Part shown: positions 49,913-63,121 of the stretch, piece after piece | How the letters are laid out: the number at the start of each line of letters is the position of its first letter | Numbering within the stretch: position 1 is the first letter of the stretch | Origin: Oscheius tipulae | Lineage: Eukaryota > Nematoda > Chromadorea > Rhabditida > Rhabditidae | Reading direction: 5' to 3' | Length of the DNA stretch: 64,000 bases | Assembly: GCA_037178975.1 (NCBI GenBank) | Contig: JASJZH010000006.1 | Span: forward strand, 1,736,001-1,800,000 | The notes under the pieces: generated by a model | What the model saw: only the letters and a program-made list of their open reading frames with translations | Database searches by the model: none | What the model was told of the DNA's origin: nothing | Program-made: the position numbers and the translations under genes

Positions 49913-52900
49913 CTGGAAAATATCCGACATTATTTTTAATACAAGGATGTCAAAGGAAACGCCAACGGGTTGGAAAGGAAGAAGTGAGCGGAAATGATTG
50001 CGAGGTATCCGTGAAAATGAACAAGGACAACGGTGTCGCTTTGACGTAAGAAAATCACAGGGCGGAGTAGGTGGCAAAGTGAGGAGGTGGGAAGGATCAC
50101 GAACTCAAAAGGGAAACGATAGGAAGGTGTTTATTGACAATATCCGTTTATAAAAGTGACGCCTTCGGAAGCGGTAATAGAAGGCTGTCGGTGTGTGGCA
50201 AGGAATCAAGAAACGGGCAAATTATCACCTGGAGTCAACGAGGACGTCAAAGAGCTCGTGGATTCTCAACAACCATCCTCGTCACAACATAGCTAACTAA
50301 TAGTTGAGCCGGACAGAAATTAAGCCTCCTTGGGTTCTAACTGGCTATAGTTAGTTTCCGAATAGGCTGATTTCCTCCGTCTTTACTACGAAAGGGAAGC
50401 CTTACCAACTCCATTGAAATCACGTTTAAAGACAGAACAAGAAAAGATTTCCAAGCTATATAGGATTTTCGGTGAATTCGCGATAACTGAGAATAGAAAC
50501 CAGAGCTGAAAGCATAAGTGCTACCGTAATCCTGGACGCAAATAAACGCAAAACGACTTGAACAAGGCTAGAGCAGATATGACTTCCATACTAGGAAAAA
50601 GCTGAGTGATGTTTAAGAAGCGGAGATGCAGCTACTCGTCTGTTGACTAGCGGAGTCCACGCTCAGAGTGACCCCTCCGATATTTGCGTACCACGGGTTT
50701 CCGGGTTCGGCCAAACATCGGTAAGCCCTCGGATAGAGGCAGTGGAGGATAGGATAAGACACTGCTGCCTCGCCACTGGGTCAGTTCCCCTATTTGAACA
50801 GAAGAGCTCTCTGAGAAGGGGAACATGCACTGCCACAGGCAACCGCCATCGGCGCCGAGTCCGAGGATACCTCCAGTAATTGGCACCTGGCTGGAGCAGC
50901 TGAGTGCGGAATGGATTGACTAATTACGAGGAAGATTTGATTATGACACGGTTCGTGGGTTGGAATGAAACGTTTCTGGTATGCCCTCATTCCCAAGAAA
51001 GGAAAGGGCAAAGGAGTGAGGTGGAAACTTTAGACTACCATATGAATATAGCAATCCTGAAAACGCTTATAAGTGCGAAAAGTAGTTATAATTGCGTAGC
51101 AGGATTCCTTCTCAGTCGGGGTTAGGTAAACAAAGAAGCATCCACTTACTCGAAACTTGAGATTAGTCCAAGAAAGGCATCTTGACCAATTACCATCTCC
51201 AACTACTTGTCTACAAAAGCCTGTCAGATTGGCAATTTTGAAAGTTATGCCTGTGTAGGGAAAGGAAGGACTGGCTTTCATGAGAGTTTTTTCCCTTAAA
51301 GCGTCCTTTAACCTTGAGACGGGGGATTGGAAAACAAAATCTCGGGAACTGCCGCACAGCCCGCCTCGCTTTCCGTAGCCGACAGCGGCATCAGAGGCAG
51401 ATGACATTGAAAGCGGTCCCCGGCCCGAAAAATCTGCCAGATGCGTTGAAATGATTGAAAGTGAGTAGGCATCTTCTCCTTTCCGTTTAAAGAGCCTACT
51501 AGTTCGGAATACGATCGATCAAGCGGCGGCGATAATTTCTCGGATTGAGCAGGTGCTGCTCGACCTTCGCACCTAGACTGGATTAGACTTCTTTTACGGA
51601 ATTTTCACCTGTTTTAACTTCCAGGATACACTTGTCGTACCTAGAACTTCATCAGTTAATGAGGGAGGTAAACTAATGAGGAGCAAAATTGCCAGTTCTT
51701 GATAGGAACAAACGATATCGGGGTGATGTTGAGACGTGCTAAATACTGGCTTGCTGATAAATAGCTCTCAATATAGGAATTCAAGAACGCTGCTGAAGAG
51801 AACCAAAATATGAGCAGAAACTAGTCAACAATTTTTATGTAAACTAAAGAATAGTAAAAAAATGGAATGAGAGCAAGCAGTTGTGGCTTACTCTATTCGA
51901 TGACTCTTCAGTGGATACTGAGAACCATGTAGTTATGGTCTGAGAATAAGTGAAAAGAAAGAGTGAACTTTTTAGACGCGGTACAGAAAAAAGTTCGGGA
52001 GCGCCAACGATGGCACACTGTCACTTCTTCGCGCCCCGCTGCCAGCCTAGGCAGCAGCAGACGGCATTGAAGAGAAAGTGTGCGCGGCACGCGCCGGATT
52101 GAGGATTTTGGCAGGCGCTGCCATGGAAGGGCGTAGACGGTGTGGCTGTGTATGGAACAGGTTGCCGGCCCCCTTGACAAGGTCTTTCCCGGTTGCACTT
52201 ACCCCAAACACAAACCGAACTCGATATGGGTTGACCTCAAGCTCTGCCAGAGAGAGTCCTTGGAAAACGGGAAGTTTTTTCTTGCTAGACCCCAATCTTT
52301 CTATCCTACTGCAAAGCGGAGAGAAAAATTCTAAGGTCATCATGTCGCTCTATCTTTCTCTCTGCTGCCGCGCCGAAACAAACTTATTGACAAACAGGCA
52401 GGGACGAGAAAATCACGAGTAAGGATTAGTATTGAAACCGATCCATGCGTGGTCTCTGGCAGAATGATTCAGTCTGTGTAAAGAAGAACAGAATGTCCTG
52501 TTCGGCCAAGATATACATCTCCCGCCACTCATTAGTATTCTTCAAATTTATATGTGTGAGAACCAGACTACAAAAGAAAGTTGGAAGAACAGAAAACATT
52601 ATCGCCTCGAAACATATCGATCCTACAGATTGGCCTTTTATGGCGAGGCCCTAGCTCTTTGGCGATGAAATTCACATAGTTGTAAAATGTCCGAGAAGCT
52701 CGCGAGTGTCAGTATATGAAGGAGTGTTGTTGTATTAGCCGAGAGAAGACTGGATGTGGACACATAGAAAGACCTCTGTGGTGATATTAGTAATAGAAAT
52801 TTGCAAAACTGTATCGGGGCAACATAAATGATTTTTTTTCAACAAACGTATTTTTCGAGCTCATATGGTGTCCGAATAGGTTTGCAACAAGAATTACAAT

Positions 52901-55701
52901 AGCAGGAGTATTCTCTATACCACTTTCCATCTTTTCGCACTAAAAGACTGTTGTCTTGGACCTCGTGCTAATCCAAACGTTAAACTGCTGTTGACAAAGT
53001 GCTTTCTTTGAAGAAAGATATTCTTAGATGGAAAAGATGGATTTTTGCGTGGAGAGTAGACTCATACTGGGAAGCGCTGTGAGCTTTCAGGCATGATGTG
53101 ACCATTTTATTCGCTTTCATCTTCCCCCATTATCGTGACGCTAAGAGACTCGAGAGCGTCATGGATACCATAGGAAAGTACTCGGCTTCCGCATAAATCC
53201 ATTACCTCGACGTTTTTCATTTTACCCGCAAAATGGACATCTTCGCGCCCTATTGCACTCGGACCGATATTATTTATTTGTTGCGGCAAGTTCTTTTTTT
53301 CTGAGAAAGAGACATTTAGAAACAGATATAGTTCAAAGCTTGTAAAAATGTGAAAATCTATCGAAATATACGAGGGAACGAGGAATAGTTGCAAACGGGA
53401 ATCCTGGGTTAACAGGAGGGACCGGAGGATACCGAAGATAATCCGTGCGCGCGCTTCCGAAATCCGACAGGATTCACTTCGATGCACGCTAGGGACTACT
53501 TTGCCATCTGTGACTGCAAATATACTTGGCAAAAAGTAAACTTCCATGGAATGTTGCAAACGAGCAAAGAAAAAGGTACCGAAACAAACTTTTGTGTCCC
53601 CGCAGCAGGCAGAGAAACATAGAACAGAAGCAATAAATCGAGCAGTTTCTTCGTCTGTTAGACGATTGATTCGTGAAAAAGAAAGCTATAGCCTTCTACG
53701 TTCTGAACACTTTTCGAAGGTGCTCGAAACCTTATGAACCTTTTTGAACAGATCGATCTTGTTTCTTCCTAAACTTGTTTAATATTTTAAGCATTACTGT
53801 GAGCTAGTGATAAAGTAAAACGCGTGAAGTTGATGAAAGTTCAAACCAGAGGATAACAAAAAACTTTGAAGTTTGTACAGTACTAGAAGTTTTTGCTCAC
53901 ACTTTTCCTACTGCTTTGTCTTTTCCAATACAGTTTTCGCCTGCTTCAAGTCGAGAAAGGAGCGATTGATCGTGCAGGGAAAACGCGCATCCTTGAGCGG
54001 GGAAAGTTTTGACCTTGGCCGGTCTTAACCTCCAAGCTGTCAGGAAGACTACCTGCCACCTTCCTGCGGCCGCTTGTTAATAGGGGATGCAACGCCATCG
54101 ACACTGCTGGAAAAAACAGTCGAGACCGCATATAAGTCTTGATAGTAATATCTCTGCCCATGCTAGAATGCCATTTTTAAGCATTGCGACCATGCGTCAC
54201 ACCTCTACTCTTCGGTTATGAGTAAGAACGTACAGCTGTGTGAGAGACTATTGCCGATTGAAGAAAAATCCAAGCAGGGTTCTCAAGAACCTGAAAGGTC
54301 GGGCGGAAGGTCACCGGATGAAGTTCAGGTTCAATTATGTTGCCACTCGTTCTGCCATTTGAACGCAGCCTGTTCTGGACAAGCTATGTTGTGTGATCCC
54401 GCCAATCGACAAACAAGATTTTTGAGACTGATTGAATGCCAAAATAAGCAAGAGGAAAGAAATACTTCAAGGGATCGAATCAATGAATTAAAAACAAACA
54501 ACGGCTGAGATAGGATAGAAAAAAAGCGACTGAACAAGCTGACAATGGTAGTTCTCATTTCATGTTTCCATTATTCTTTGATAGATTCTCGCGAATTTGT
54601 GCGTGCTACTGTTGATATTCCGAAACCTTTTGTAGGCATTATACTTGTATTCATATTCACATAAGTATTCACTTTCAAAATGTGGAGAATTAATAAATTT
54701 TTTTTCGTATGATAGTAAGAAAGCATCATGTGATGGAAGACACAACAGTACAATTTTTCAACTCATTAGCATGTGAACGTCAAATATCAGCCAAGCTTTT
54801 TAAGAAGATTGTTTTATTTGTCTTATAAACCTTGAAAGGTAATTATTACTGCTTTTTCTTATTAAGAAATTGTACAAGTTTCTCGGCTTTTCTAGCTTAC
54901 TCTCCCCCCAAATCAAGGTGCATAAATTGGTAATACTTCGGCAGGCACCACCCTTCGTTCAAAATTTGGCTTCCCGATTCACCCTAAATCAAGTTTTATG
55001 GTGTCTTATACAAATACTTTTCTGTATCTGACCATGTTTTTCGAACTCGTGAAAGAACGTGAAAAATAATCCTCTGGAAAGCGAAACATAGAAAGAAATA
55101 TGCTAAACACGCGTATGAGAGACTAGCTGATATAAGTCGCCTATTATTGCTTTTTTTTTCGGCTCGGTTCATTTTCTAGGGGGATATTTTATACGGCAAT
55201 TCAGAAAACACAGTTAGAAACTTTAGAAATGGACAAAAAACACACAATTTGCAGTAATTGGGGAAGCTCTTGCCAAAAATTTGAACGAAGGGTGGTACCT
55301 GCCGAAATATTTCTCATAAATCTCATTGCATCCCTCCCTCGCATTTACATTCAAAATCTTAGGGTCACTAATTTATATATTCCAAGTGTTCTGCACCGTG
55401 ACTAACTAGAAGACCTTCCACATGAAAACAATAATGTTGCAGCACAGAATTAACATTCTGTCGAAGACACTTAGAAGGCAGACAGTCTAATGTTGCCGTG
55501 AAATACTGATCCGGAATCAGTACCTGGAATACGTTCTTATAACGGTGAAACGGAAAAAACGACAGCGACCAGTATTTACCAAATCAAAATTAAAATTTTT
55601 TATCGAAACATTTATAGGAGGTATACAGGAACATTGTAACTTAGACTACCGCGTTTCTGGAAGAGGAATACTATTGCCTTTCTTATTAGTCAAAGCCATG
55701 G
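49913..55701. other. gene-poor stretch upstream of Hunchback-like gene
   Basis: May hold 5' exons and regulatory DNA of the zinc-finger gene. Two frames are worth naming but not calling: 150 codons minus at 53107-53559 and 63 codons plus at 53546-53737 (basic, QAEKHRTEAINRAVSSSVRR). Neither has domain support. Confidence 0.35.
54937..55306. repeat. 370-bp palindromic element, MITE-like
   Basis: Left arm TTCGGCAGGCACCACCCTTC at 54937 continues to about 54979; the right arm ending CCTGCCGAA at 55306 is its inverted copy over roughly 43-50 bp with small gaps (CAAAATTTGG against CCAAAAATTTG, CTTCCCGATT against AATTGGGGAAG). No coding capacity between. Flanked by TA-rich sequence. Confidence 0.7.
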
Positions 55702-56561
55702 TCACGCAAAAGACTGAGAGTGGACTGGGTCCATACTATAAGGCAAATCTGCGAGAGCACAAAAGGGACATTTTCCACAACGGCTACTGTCGGGACCAAA
55801 AGCAATCCTCTTCAATTCCGTCTGATCAAACTTAATCTTCAGATCCCACAAAGCTGCAAAATCCAGAGCTGGGACAGTATACTTCTTTCCGCGGAACTTT
55901 TCCGAGTGCATAATCTTTCCAATTTCGTGGAAGTTGTGCTTTTCGTAGATGCAGCGCTGAAAATGGAATCAGAGGCAATGGAGCACAATAATTACAGTAG
56001 CCTCGCGGTGCTTGTAGTTCCAGGTGAGATACAAGAGATCCTCATTTATGATGTCCATCATCAGTACATTGATTACGGGATCAATTTGAAACTCGTGGGC
56101 CAGATGAAACATGGAGTCGATACGCCGGATGGAGAAAGGTCGTTCCCCTTAACAACAGCTTCGTTTTTTGTGAAACTGACTGACAAGAAATGTCGACTCC
56201 ATGGACGACTTTCATACACCAACGCAGGACTTTGTATTCCGCCGGAATCGAAAGGTACTTTGTAGTCGGCTTCTGAATAAACAATAATTGTATTTGCGTA
56301 TAATAACAGTCTCGCATGTTTCAACATGTCGGAGAATACGGGAGAAGCTTGAATGAAGAGTTTTCTGTCAACGTTCAGGTACTCTCCTCCATTATTGAGA
56401 CAATAAATCTTGACGTTGTTCTTTCCAAACGGGGGTTCGCATTGCTCCGTGAAGAGATCCCAAAATCGCATATACCAGGCTTTGAAGTGGAAAACAACCC
56501 ATTCCTTATAACTCAGATAGCGAACTGAGCGACGGTTCTTCCTTATAAGCAAGAAATTCAT
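55702..56561 (-). CDS. divergent BTB-domain protein
   Basis: Exons 56561-~56310, 56272-56185, 56147-55996 and 55956-55702. The first exon follows TTTTCAG directly. It contains KIYCLNNGGEYLNVDRKLFI then QASPVFSDMLKHA, a BTB core (substrate-adaptor or dimer fold); then YLSIPAEYKVLRWCMKVVHG, SMFHLAHEFQIDPVINVL and a C-terminal helical piece ending with CGKCPFC. The last three exons join cleanly. The join of the first is unresolved: the natural donor after HARL is in the wrong phase, so there may be a lesion or a different donor (for example within SPVF). Confidence 0.55.
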
Positions 56562-58071
56562 CTGAAAATGGCTCCACTGCCTTTTGTTGCGTAGAAAACA
56601 AAATTCCTGAGAAATGCTAACTAAAGCAAAGTGAACAATTTCTAGGGAACGAAGAAAATAAAGAATATGGCAATAACCCTGGTTTGTATTTGACAAAAAT
56701 AAAGTGATTCCGACACAAAATGGATATGACGTCTAGGCTCTCATGTTTATCTGCTTCTAACTCGGATGGTATTTTCTAATGTTACAGAGACATCTTGTTG
56801 CCTATTTTAGTCAAGGCGGAGCTAGCGCGAGAGCTCTATGATTAACGGGTATACTGTAATACAATAGGTTACGCCAAACCAAAAATACCTGTGTATAATG
56901 TAACAGGAAACTGAGTTGCAAACGGAACATATCAACACTATTTCTTGATGAGTTTGGTAGTTTAAATCGTTGTGTTACAGTATCTGAATTAAAAACATTC
57001 AAAAATAGTCACTGTGACGGTGACAGCGGAAATAGCAAATACGTACAAATAAATTATCGGTTGTCTCATGATAACCAATCACTGAGGTGGCATGAACCTT
57101 AACATCTTATTTCTATCCAGGACACGTTTGAATGCTATTTGAAGTCTTAGCCACAAAACAAAGAGAAAGCTAGCCAAAATAAACTTCACGTGTGGAAAAT
57201 ATGAAACAGCAGTTGTGAATTGGCACGGAAGTGTGAAGCGAAGGCGGTTCATATCAGACTCGTAATTGAGCTGTGCTGCATAGGCACAACTGGGTTGAAT
57301 TCTGTTAAATTTAGCCTAAACTTTTGACTCTAGCTTCTTCAATAGAAGGAGAGGAGATGACAAAAAAGTTATACTTGATGAACATGGACAAGGAGTAAAT
57401 TGTAACCACTGTTGACAGTGCTAGGCCATTTAAGTACTTCCGAACTTTTAAGACTGTAATTGCAGCGAGAAAAGAAAACTTAAAGGGAAGTTTTGAAAAA
57501 ATAAAGTTAGAAGCAAGTTTAGAGGTAGAACAGGGCAGTATTCTTCGGCGCATCTGTCCAACGCCTGCATTGCGATCAAACCCATTTCCGTCAGTCAAGA
57601 CAGCAACAAGAAAAAGCAGCTCCATCTGTCTGCTCGTGTAATGGCATGTTATAAATGCCAGTAAACAGCTCATTAATCTGCGCCGGTGGAAATGGAAAGA
57701 AACTTTTATAGAAAGCACTGGATTGTTTTCCCGGTCGACAACAATGGATAATTTCTGTATTCCGAGGGAGATTGCCTCAGTGATGTTCGTACAACTTCGC
57801 CTATATTATTCGAACTGGACAGCTAACATTGTCATTATTAGGGACAAAGAAAAGGTTTCATTTATTTAGAAGCGAAAACGGTATTGGTTGTTTTGAATAC
57901 TGTGGAATACAGAAACCCAAGCTACAAATAATAATCTCAAATTGGATAAACACTACAGTACTCTGCCAAAACGCGAACGATGCAAACAACAATTTATTAT
58001 TAACATTCAATTCTCGTTACTTAAGCGGTTTGTGAGCAGGATATCTCCACCTTCGCATCTTTGTTTTCGAT
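56562..58071. other. no supported gene
   Basis: A 135-codon minus frame at 57311-57718 lacks domain or splice support. Confidence 0.3.
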
Positions 58072-58376
58072 CTAACTATTTTCTGTCTTCTGAAAATATT
58101 CTTGATAAATGAAGAATGGTAGCTTACAACAGCCTTCCAGTCATCGAAGTCAATTGCTAAGTTGACTTTGTTTTGAATCATCAAATCGTTTCTGAACAGT
58201 CGGATGAGGAGTTCATTGTTTGTAAGACACGCAGCTTTATAAAGCTTGTCAAATTCTTCGTGGGAGAAGGAAAGAACATCTAAATGTTTGTAGCGCAACA
58301 GTTAAAAAGAACGTACCATCAGTTGTAGCATCCAAAGAAGGTATGCGAATGTCTCGTAATTCGTGTGGAACACAAT
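58072..58376 (-). CDS. fragment of BTB-like gene
   Basis: Exons 58376-58317 and 58279-about 58141, with a short last exon ending at TAG 58074-58072, read CVPHELRDIRIPSLDATTDD, VLSFSHEEFDKLYKAACLTN and NDLMIQNKVNLAIDFDDWK. The layout parallels the middle of the flanking BTB-like genes. Upstream exons were not found; may be a partial copy. Confidence 0.35.
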
Positions 58377-59138
58377 CTGAAAAGTTAATAGAACAGGACA
58401 TAGAGACACAGAAATATAGAGACAAAAAGACAGAGAGATAGAGGAACACGGAGACAGAGAAAGGGTAACAGAGAGCTGGACCTCTGGCTTCTGTATTAGA
58501 CACCTTTGGTTATCGGTAAGCTTCTCCGGCAAACACATTGTTCAGCAGCAGCTACGTCTTTTTCACCCACAAAACTGCATCCGGGCTTTGGGTAGGATAG
58601 ATAGGAATGAATGCAGGGTCCTGACACTCAAACTTGATCATTTCTTATTGTAAGGGGCTGAAATGACCATAAACGCATTGAAATTTCCGTGGTTGCGGAG
58701 AATTAGTGGCCTAACGTAGTTGAATGTGCACATAGATCTTGATAGATGTTGGTAGTCTGTTCGTAGGCGAGAAATGCTACTTTACAATCAGCAAATTAAA
58801 AACGACTGTGATTCATTTCCAGCTGTCGAGCCAGGGTTTTTAGTGATCTACAAACCACGAAGCTCGCCGATAGATGAGAAACGGTAGTCGACAGGTCGAG
58901 TGTTCGGAGACAAAAAAGCCAGACCTGATGTTAACGGTTCTCTCTCGAATTTAAATGTCTGTGTCATCTCTTGTCCCGGTGGACGACAGTAGTATGTCTT
59001 TCATGAAAGGATAAATTTATAGAAGATATGCAGGGACACACTTTTAGAAACAAAGCTTTTTTCGATATGTTAAAGCTTGGAAAGACGGACCCGATCAAGA
59101 TAAATAGGGTGCAGAACAGAAACGAAGGAGTACAGAAG
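58377..59138. other. no supported gene
   Basis: Holds a short purine-rich low-complexity stretch (GAGACAGAGA words, about 58390-58470). Confidence 0.35.
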
Positions 59139-60583
59139 TTACTCCTCCTTCTCCTTCGGCTCCTCGTTGTAGATCCAGCCATCAAAGAGCAGAATAGCTC
59201 TCTGTAAAGTTAAAGCACTATTTGTGAACGTTTTGAAAACCTGTACATCTTCGGCGTGACATTTCTTGGCTAGAGCCATCAATCTCCTGTCTCTCATGGC
59301 CATCTTCAGTCTGTAGAAGACCTGAACACAGATACCCATGTGCCAAGCGGCGTGGACCATGTTCTCGAACATGGCATTTTCGAAGGGAAGCCTACCTAAA
59401 TAGTTTGAAAAAACTTTTCAGTGGCAACAACTCACGATCAGCGTGGAATCCGCGGCACATGCGAAGCAAGTTCAGGATGACATCCTTCTTGTAGGGACAG
59501 TAAATACTATGATCGTGACCGTGGTATGCATTTAGGATATCGTTGCTAAAGGGAAAGTTGACGAGCAAGGCCTCTCCATCTTCGAATAGTTGGAAACCGT
59601 CCACGGTGAAAATGCTGATGCAGTTGTCTCCGCACGCGATGGTAAAATCAGGGCTCTTGTTGATGATCCTGGAAATTTTATAGAACACTTTTCTACCCCC
59701 AAGTATCATAATAAACTGGAGAGACTGAGCAAGAAAAATGGTTGCAGCTACGAGTTTTTGGCTAGACAGGACTCACAATAGGGGCATTATTTTGATTAGG
59801 AATCTTAGTCATTATAACAGCTTAGGCAGAAACCTTATGGCTATCGTTTACGCATCCGTTGATGAAACTAATCAATTTTGGGGTTTTGGCTATCTGTCAG
59901 AGATCCTCAATTTGTTTCGGGAGGCCAAACTTTGCAATAAAAGTTTTGGAAATGTACGTTTAAACACTTTTAATGCAGAAAACTCAAAACTGAGATTTTG
60001 GTGAAAAAAAATAAGCTTGAGTCATAGAAAGATGACTTCGTCCAACTAATCGGCTCATGATTCACTGCACTACGCGAGACAAAGACTGGACTGAGAAGCT
60101 GTTTTGAATGCCGGATTTCCAAAAACTGAGCAACCGCAGACTCGAACTCTCTACCCAGCAGCAAAGGTCATAGAAGTTATGTTTTGCCTTCGGAAATAAA
60201 ATACGATTTAAACTAAAAGAAACTTACGCAGCCTCAATGAGAAGGTTCTCCTCGAAAAGATTCTTCTTCTTATTTCGGATGGACATTCTGGTCTCCCGGG
60301 CTTCTGCTTTCTCGGGGCGGTGCTTTCTGGCGCGTCCATTAGACGGTTTTCCGTTGCCAGCTTCGGAGGCGGGCGCATTCAATTGTGAGGTGCTATATCT
60401 ACAGCCAGGCAGTAAATCAAATACATCAGCTGGAAAGTTGGAGACAAAGGTATGAAAGTTGTAGGGGAAAGAGCAGCTGAACGGAGTACCACGAGTTCCC
60501 GGACATGCACCCATAGGAGAACACGCGATGGAGAACCACCTGGTTGTCTCGTGATCCCCGTTGCCCGACAGTGTTGCCGACAA
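59139..60583 (-). CDS. BTB-like protein, 5' end uncertain
   Basis: Exons 60583(approximate)-60228, 59668-59436, 59395-59241 and 59201-59139 join in phase. A basic N-terminal part (KPSNGRARKHRPEKAEARET) leads to SPDFTIACGDNCISIFTVDG, PFSNDILNAYHGHDHS, KKDVILNLLRMCRGF and NMVHAAWHMGICVQVFYRLK, which follows the BTB pattern of strand, hydrophobic core and LL-x-x-A helix, ending in an acidic tail EEPKEKEE. The true start is not established. Related to the two genes downstream on the same strand, suggesting a local family. Confidence 0.5.
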
Positions 60584-63121
60584 AAACCTTGTTGCTCATT
60601 ATACTAAGGATTACGAAATGCATGCCCCTAATCTCAGATGTCCGATGTGAACAACAGAGACAGTCGGAGGAAGATGAATCTTATTTTGTCTGGCTTGTCA
60701 GCTCCATAGATTGACAAATCACTCGCGCGCGCACGTATTTTTGAAATCGCGAGAGTACAAGCAAGGACCTGTTAAAATTTGAAGATGAGAAACAAAGGGA
60801 TTGGATACAGACAAAGAAAAGTCGCTAGTGTAGACAGTTTCTAATCGTGGCGCGAGCCGTTCGGATGTGCTTACGAGGAATGATAATGGAGGGCCGTATG
60901 CCATTCACACGGCCTGAAAAAACGAGCGTCGGACTAACGAGGAAGTCCTAAGCAAAAGAAATGGTCTTTATGGTCGTTATCCCATTTCACAAAACTTTCG
61001 AAACCTTATCGCCGACCAAAAGTGCAGAATATTGCACTTTAGTCAGGTTGACCTTTTCATAGCCGTAGGTCGAGGAAAAATGTTGAGGACTACAAAAGTG
61101 TCAACTGACCCGAACTGTCTTGTTTTTCTTAGAACACAGGGCGCAGTCCCAAATATTTGCAAATTTGAACTCCATGTCCTTTTCTCAGTGAGAAAGTCGA
61201 AATACCCTTTGTGAGTAAGAGCGGCGGTCGACAAGACGTGGCAGTTTGCATTTTTACCAGGAAAACGTAGACTCGAAGGGACGGAGTACAAATTAGAGGC
61301 GATGCCATATCACAGTAAACTTGCGTAGGACAGTCAAAGCGTGCGAGGAAAGAACTACGCTGAACAGCAACCAAGAGACAGTAGTGCTATGAATAATTTT
61401 ATAAGCTATGGAAAAGCGATGATGACTGTGCTCTACGTCTGCCCCTAAACAAGCAAAATAGTGTAAATTGTCAATGGATGGCATAATTTGAGGCCTGTAC
61501 ATTTTAAAATTCAATGGTGGATACGGACAGTTTAACAAATCTAGGAGCAAAGAGTGACATGTTTGACATTAATAAGGTGACAGTACGGTAGCCGAATAGA
61601 GTTATTTAAAATACTGCAAGACCTACTTTTCAGAGAAGAGTCAGCAATGCGCCAGACAATTTCGATTTTGATGTGACGATTACAACGTTCTCTGGCACCG
61701 CCGTAGGAGGAAGGAAAAGGGACGTCTGTTTGTAAAAGACCATGACATATCTGTCAAATTAGGACTAAAATAAGAGAACTTGTGATGCAGACTGTTATCT
61801 AGTGGAGAGAAAGGCGTGATCTAATTGAAGCGCTAATGAAGGATCTTTTTTTCCATCTTACGCATACATTGACAAACTGCCAAAAATGAGATGTGAATAG
61901 ACGTAGATTGTCCTTCTGCAGTTTTCGAGATCTACCAAAACGTTGAATGGGGAGTGTGGAATGCGGGGTCAATGGTAGCAAAAAGATATTAGCGTGCTCC
62001 TTAATGTGCTCTTGAAAACGTTGATGGATGTTATTCCTTATTGATACGCCGTTAGAGTTCAATATCATGCTTGAAGACATAGGTCGTTTGTGGTCTCTCC
62101 CACTAAGTAGCTTCCCCACCGCCACTACCTTCTGGGGGTGCAGGGATCAGCCCCAAGACACAAAGACGCGAGAACATTTAAAAAAAAAGAGAGGAATTAC
62201 TATTAAACACTCTGGACCGCACCTACATACCGGAGCGTCTAGTAGTCTCACTGTCATGAAAAGATCATAAGGACATTGACACTCATACCACAGCACTTTG
62301 GGCTATGTTCGATCGAAGAAAATTGTTTTCCCGAGTACTTAGTTTACTCAAAGTGCTTTCCACATCGAGCAACTCACTTACACCATTTCGTTTTACTATA
62401 GGGTGTTTACTGGGAAGGATAGTGCTTTGGGACTAAGCATCCTCCTTTAGGGTATAATTGAGCTTCGCTTCGAGGATTGTCAACACGATACACAAAGAAG
62501 CCGATCGACTTTATATAAGATTCTTCTCAATATTTAGTTGGGCTACTTCTGACTCAAACTCATATGAATTTCCTTAAAAAAGAGCCGCCTCTGTCTGTGT
62601 GTGTCGCCTTGTGCGCAATGGTGCGGTCTCCGTCATAGCTCCGCGGTTAGCGCTGGGTATGAATCGGAGCAACCTGGGTTCAATCCCCCTCGATGCTTTT
62701 CGGATTTCCGAAAGGCCCTCAATTAGAGCCAGAATGAACCGATGCTCAACTTGTTTCATAGAAACTCGCAAACGTACAAAAGTTGTCGTTGTTTACATCA
62801 TACCTTAAATGTTTTCCATGCCCTGGAAGTGACCTAATTTACCGTGATATGGCGCGTTGTTTACACATAGTCATGACCCTTTCTCAATGAGTGTGGAACA
62901 TTCAAAAGTTATTTTTTTATTTTTATTTAGGGTATACTAATCATTTCCAAGCTTAATCCACGTGGCATTATAAAGTATTTTCCAAAAAGCTGATTGAAAA
63001 AGCTAGCCCACCAGCCACGTACTTCAAATTAGTTCAAAACCTTCTCTCGGTCTCTATTTGTCTTTTATTTGCATCTATACTTTCAACTGTTTGATTCCAG
63101 AAGCTCCACGCTATCTTCAGG
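60584..63121. other. gene-poor stretch
   Basis: Only unsupported short frames apart from a tRNA-like repeat at 62.6 kb. Confidence 0.35.
62636..62720 (+). repeat. tRNA-derived sequence (SINE or tRNA relic)
   Basis: Has an A-box-like TAGCTCCGCGGTTAGCGC and a B-box GGTTCAATCCC at the normal distance, but the anticodon and T stems do not pair, so it is not a working tRNA. Confidence 0.4.

Noticed and set aside
53107-53559. 150-codon minus frame
   Set aside because: No recognised feature; kept only as a mention.
55720-56265. 181-codon + frame
   Set aside because: Antisense shadow of BTB-like exons that splice in phase on the minus strand.
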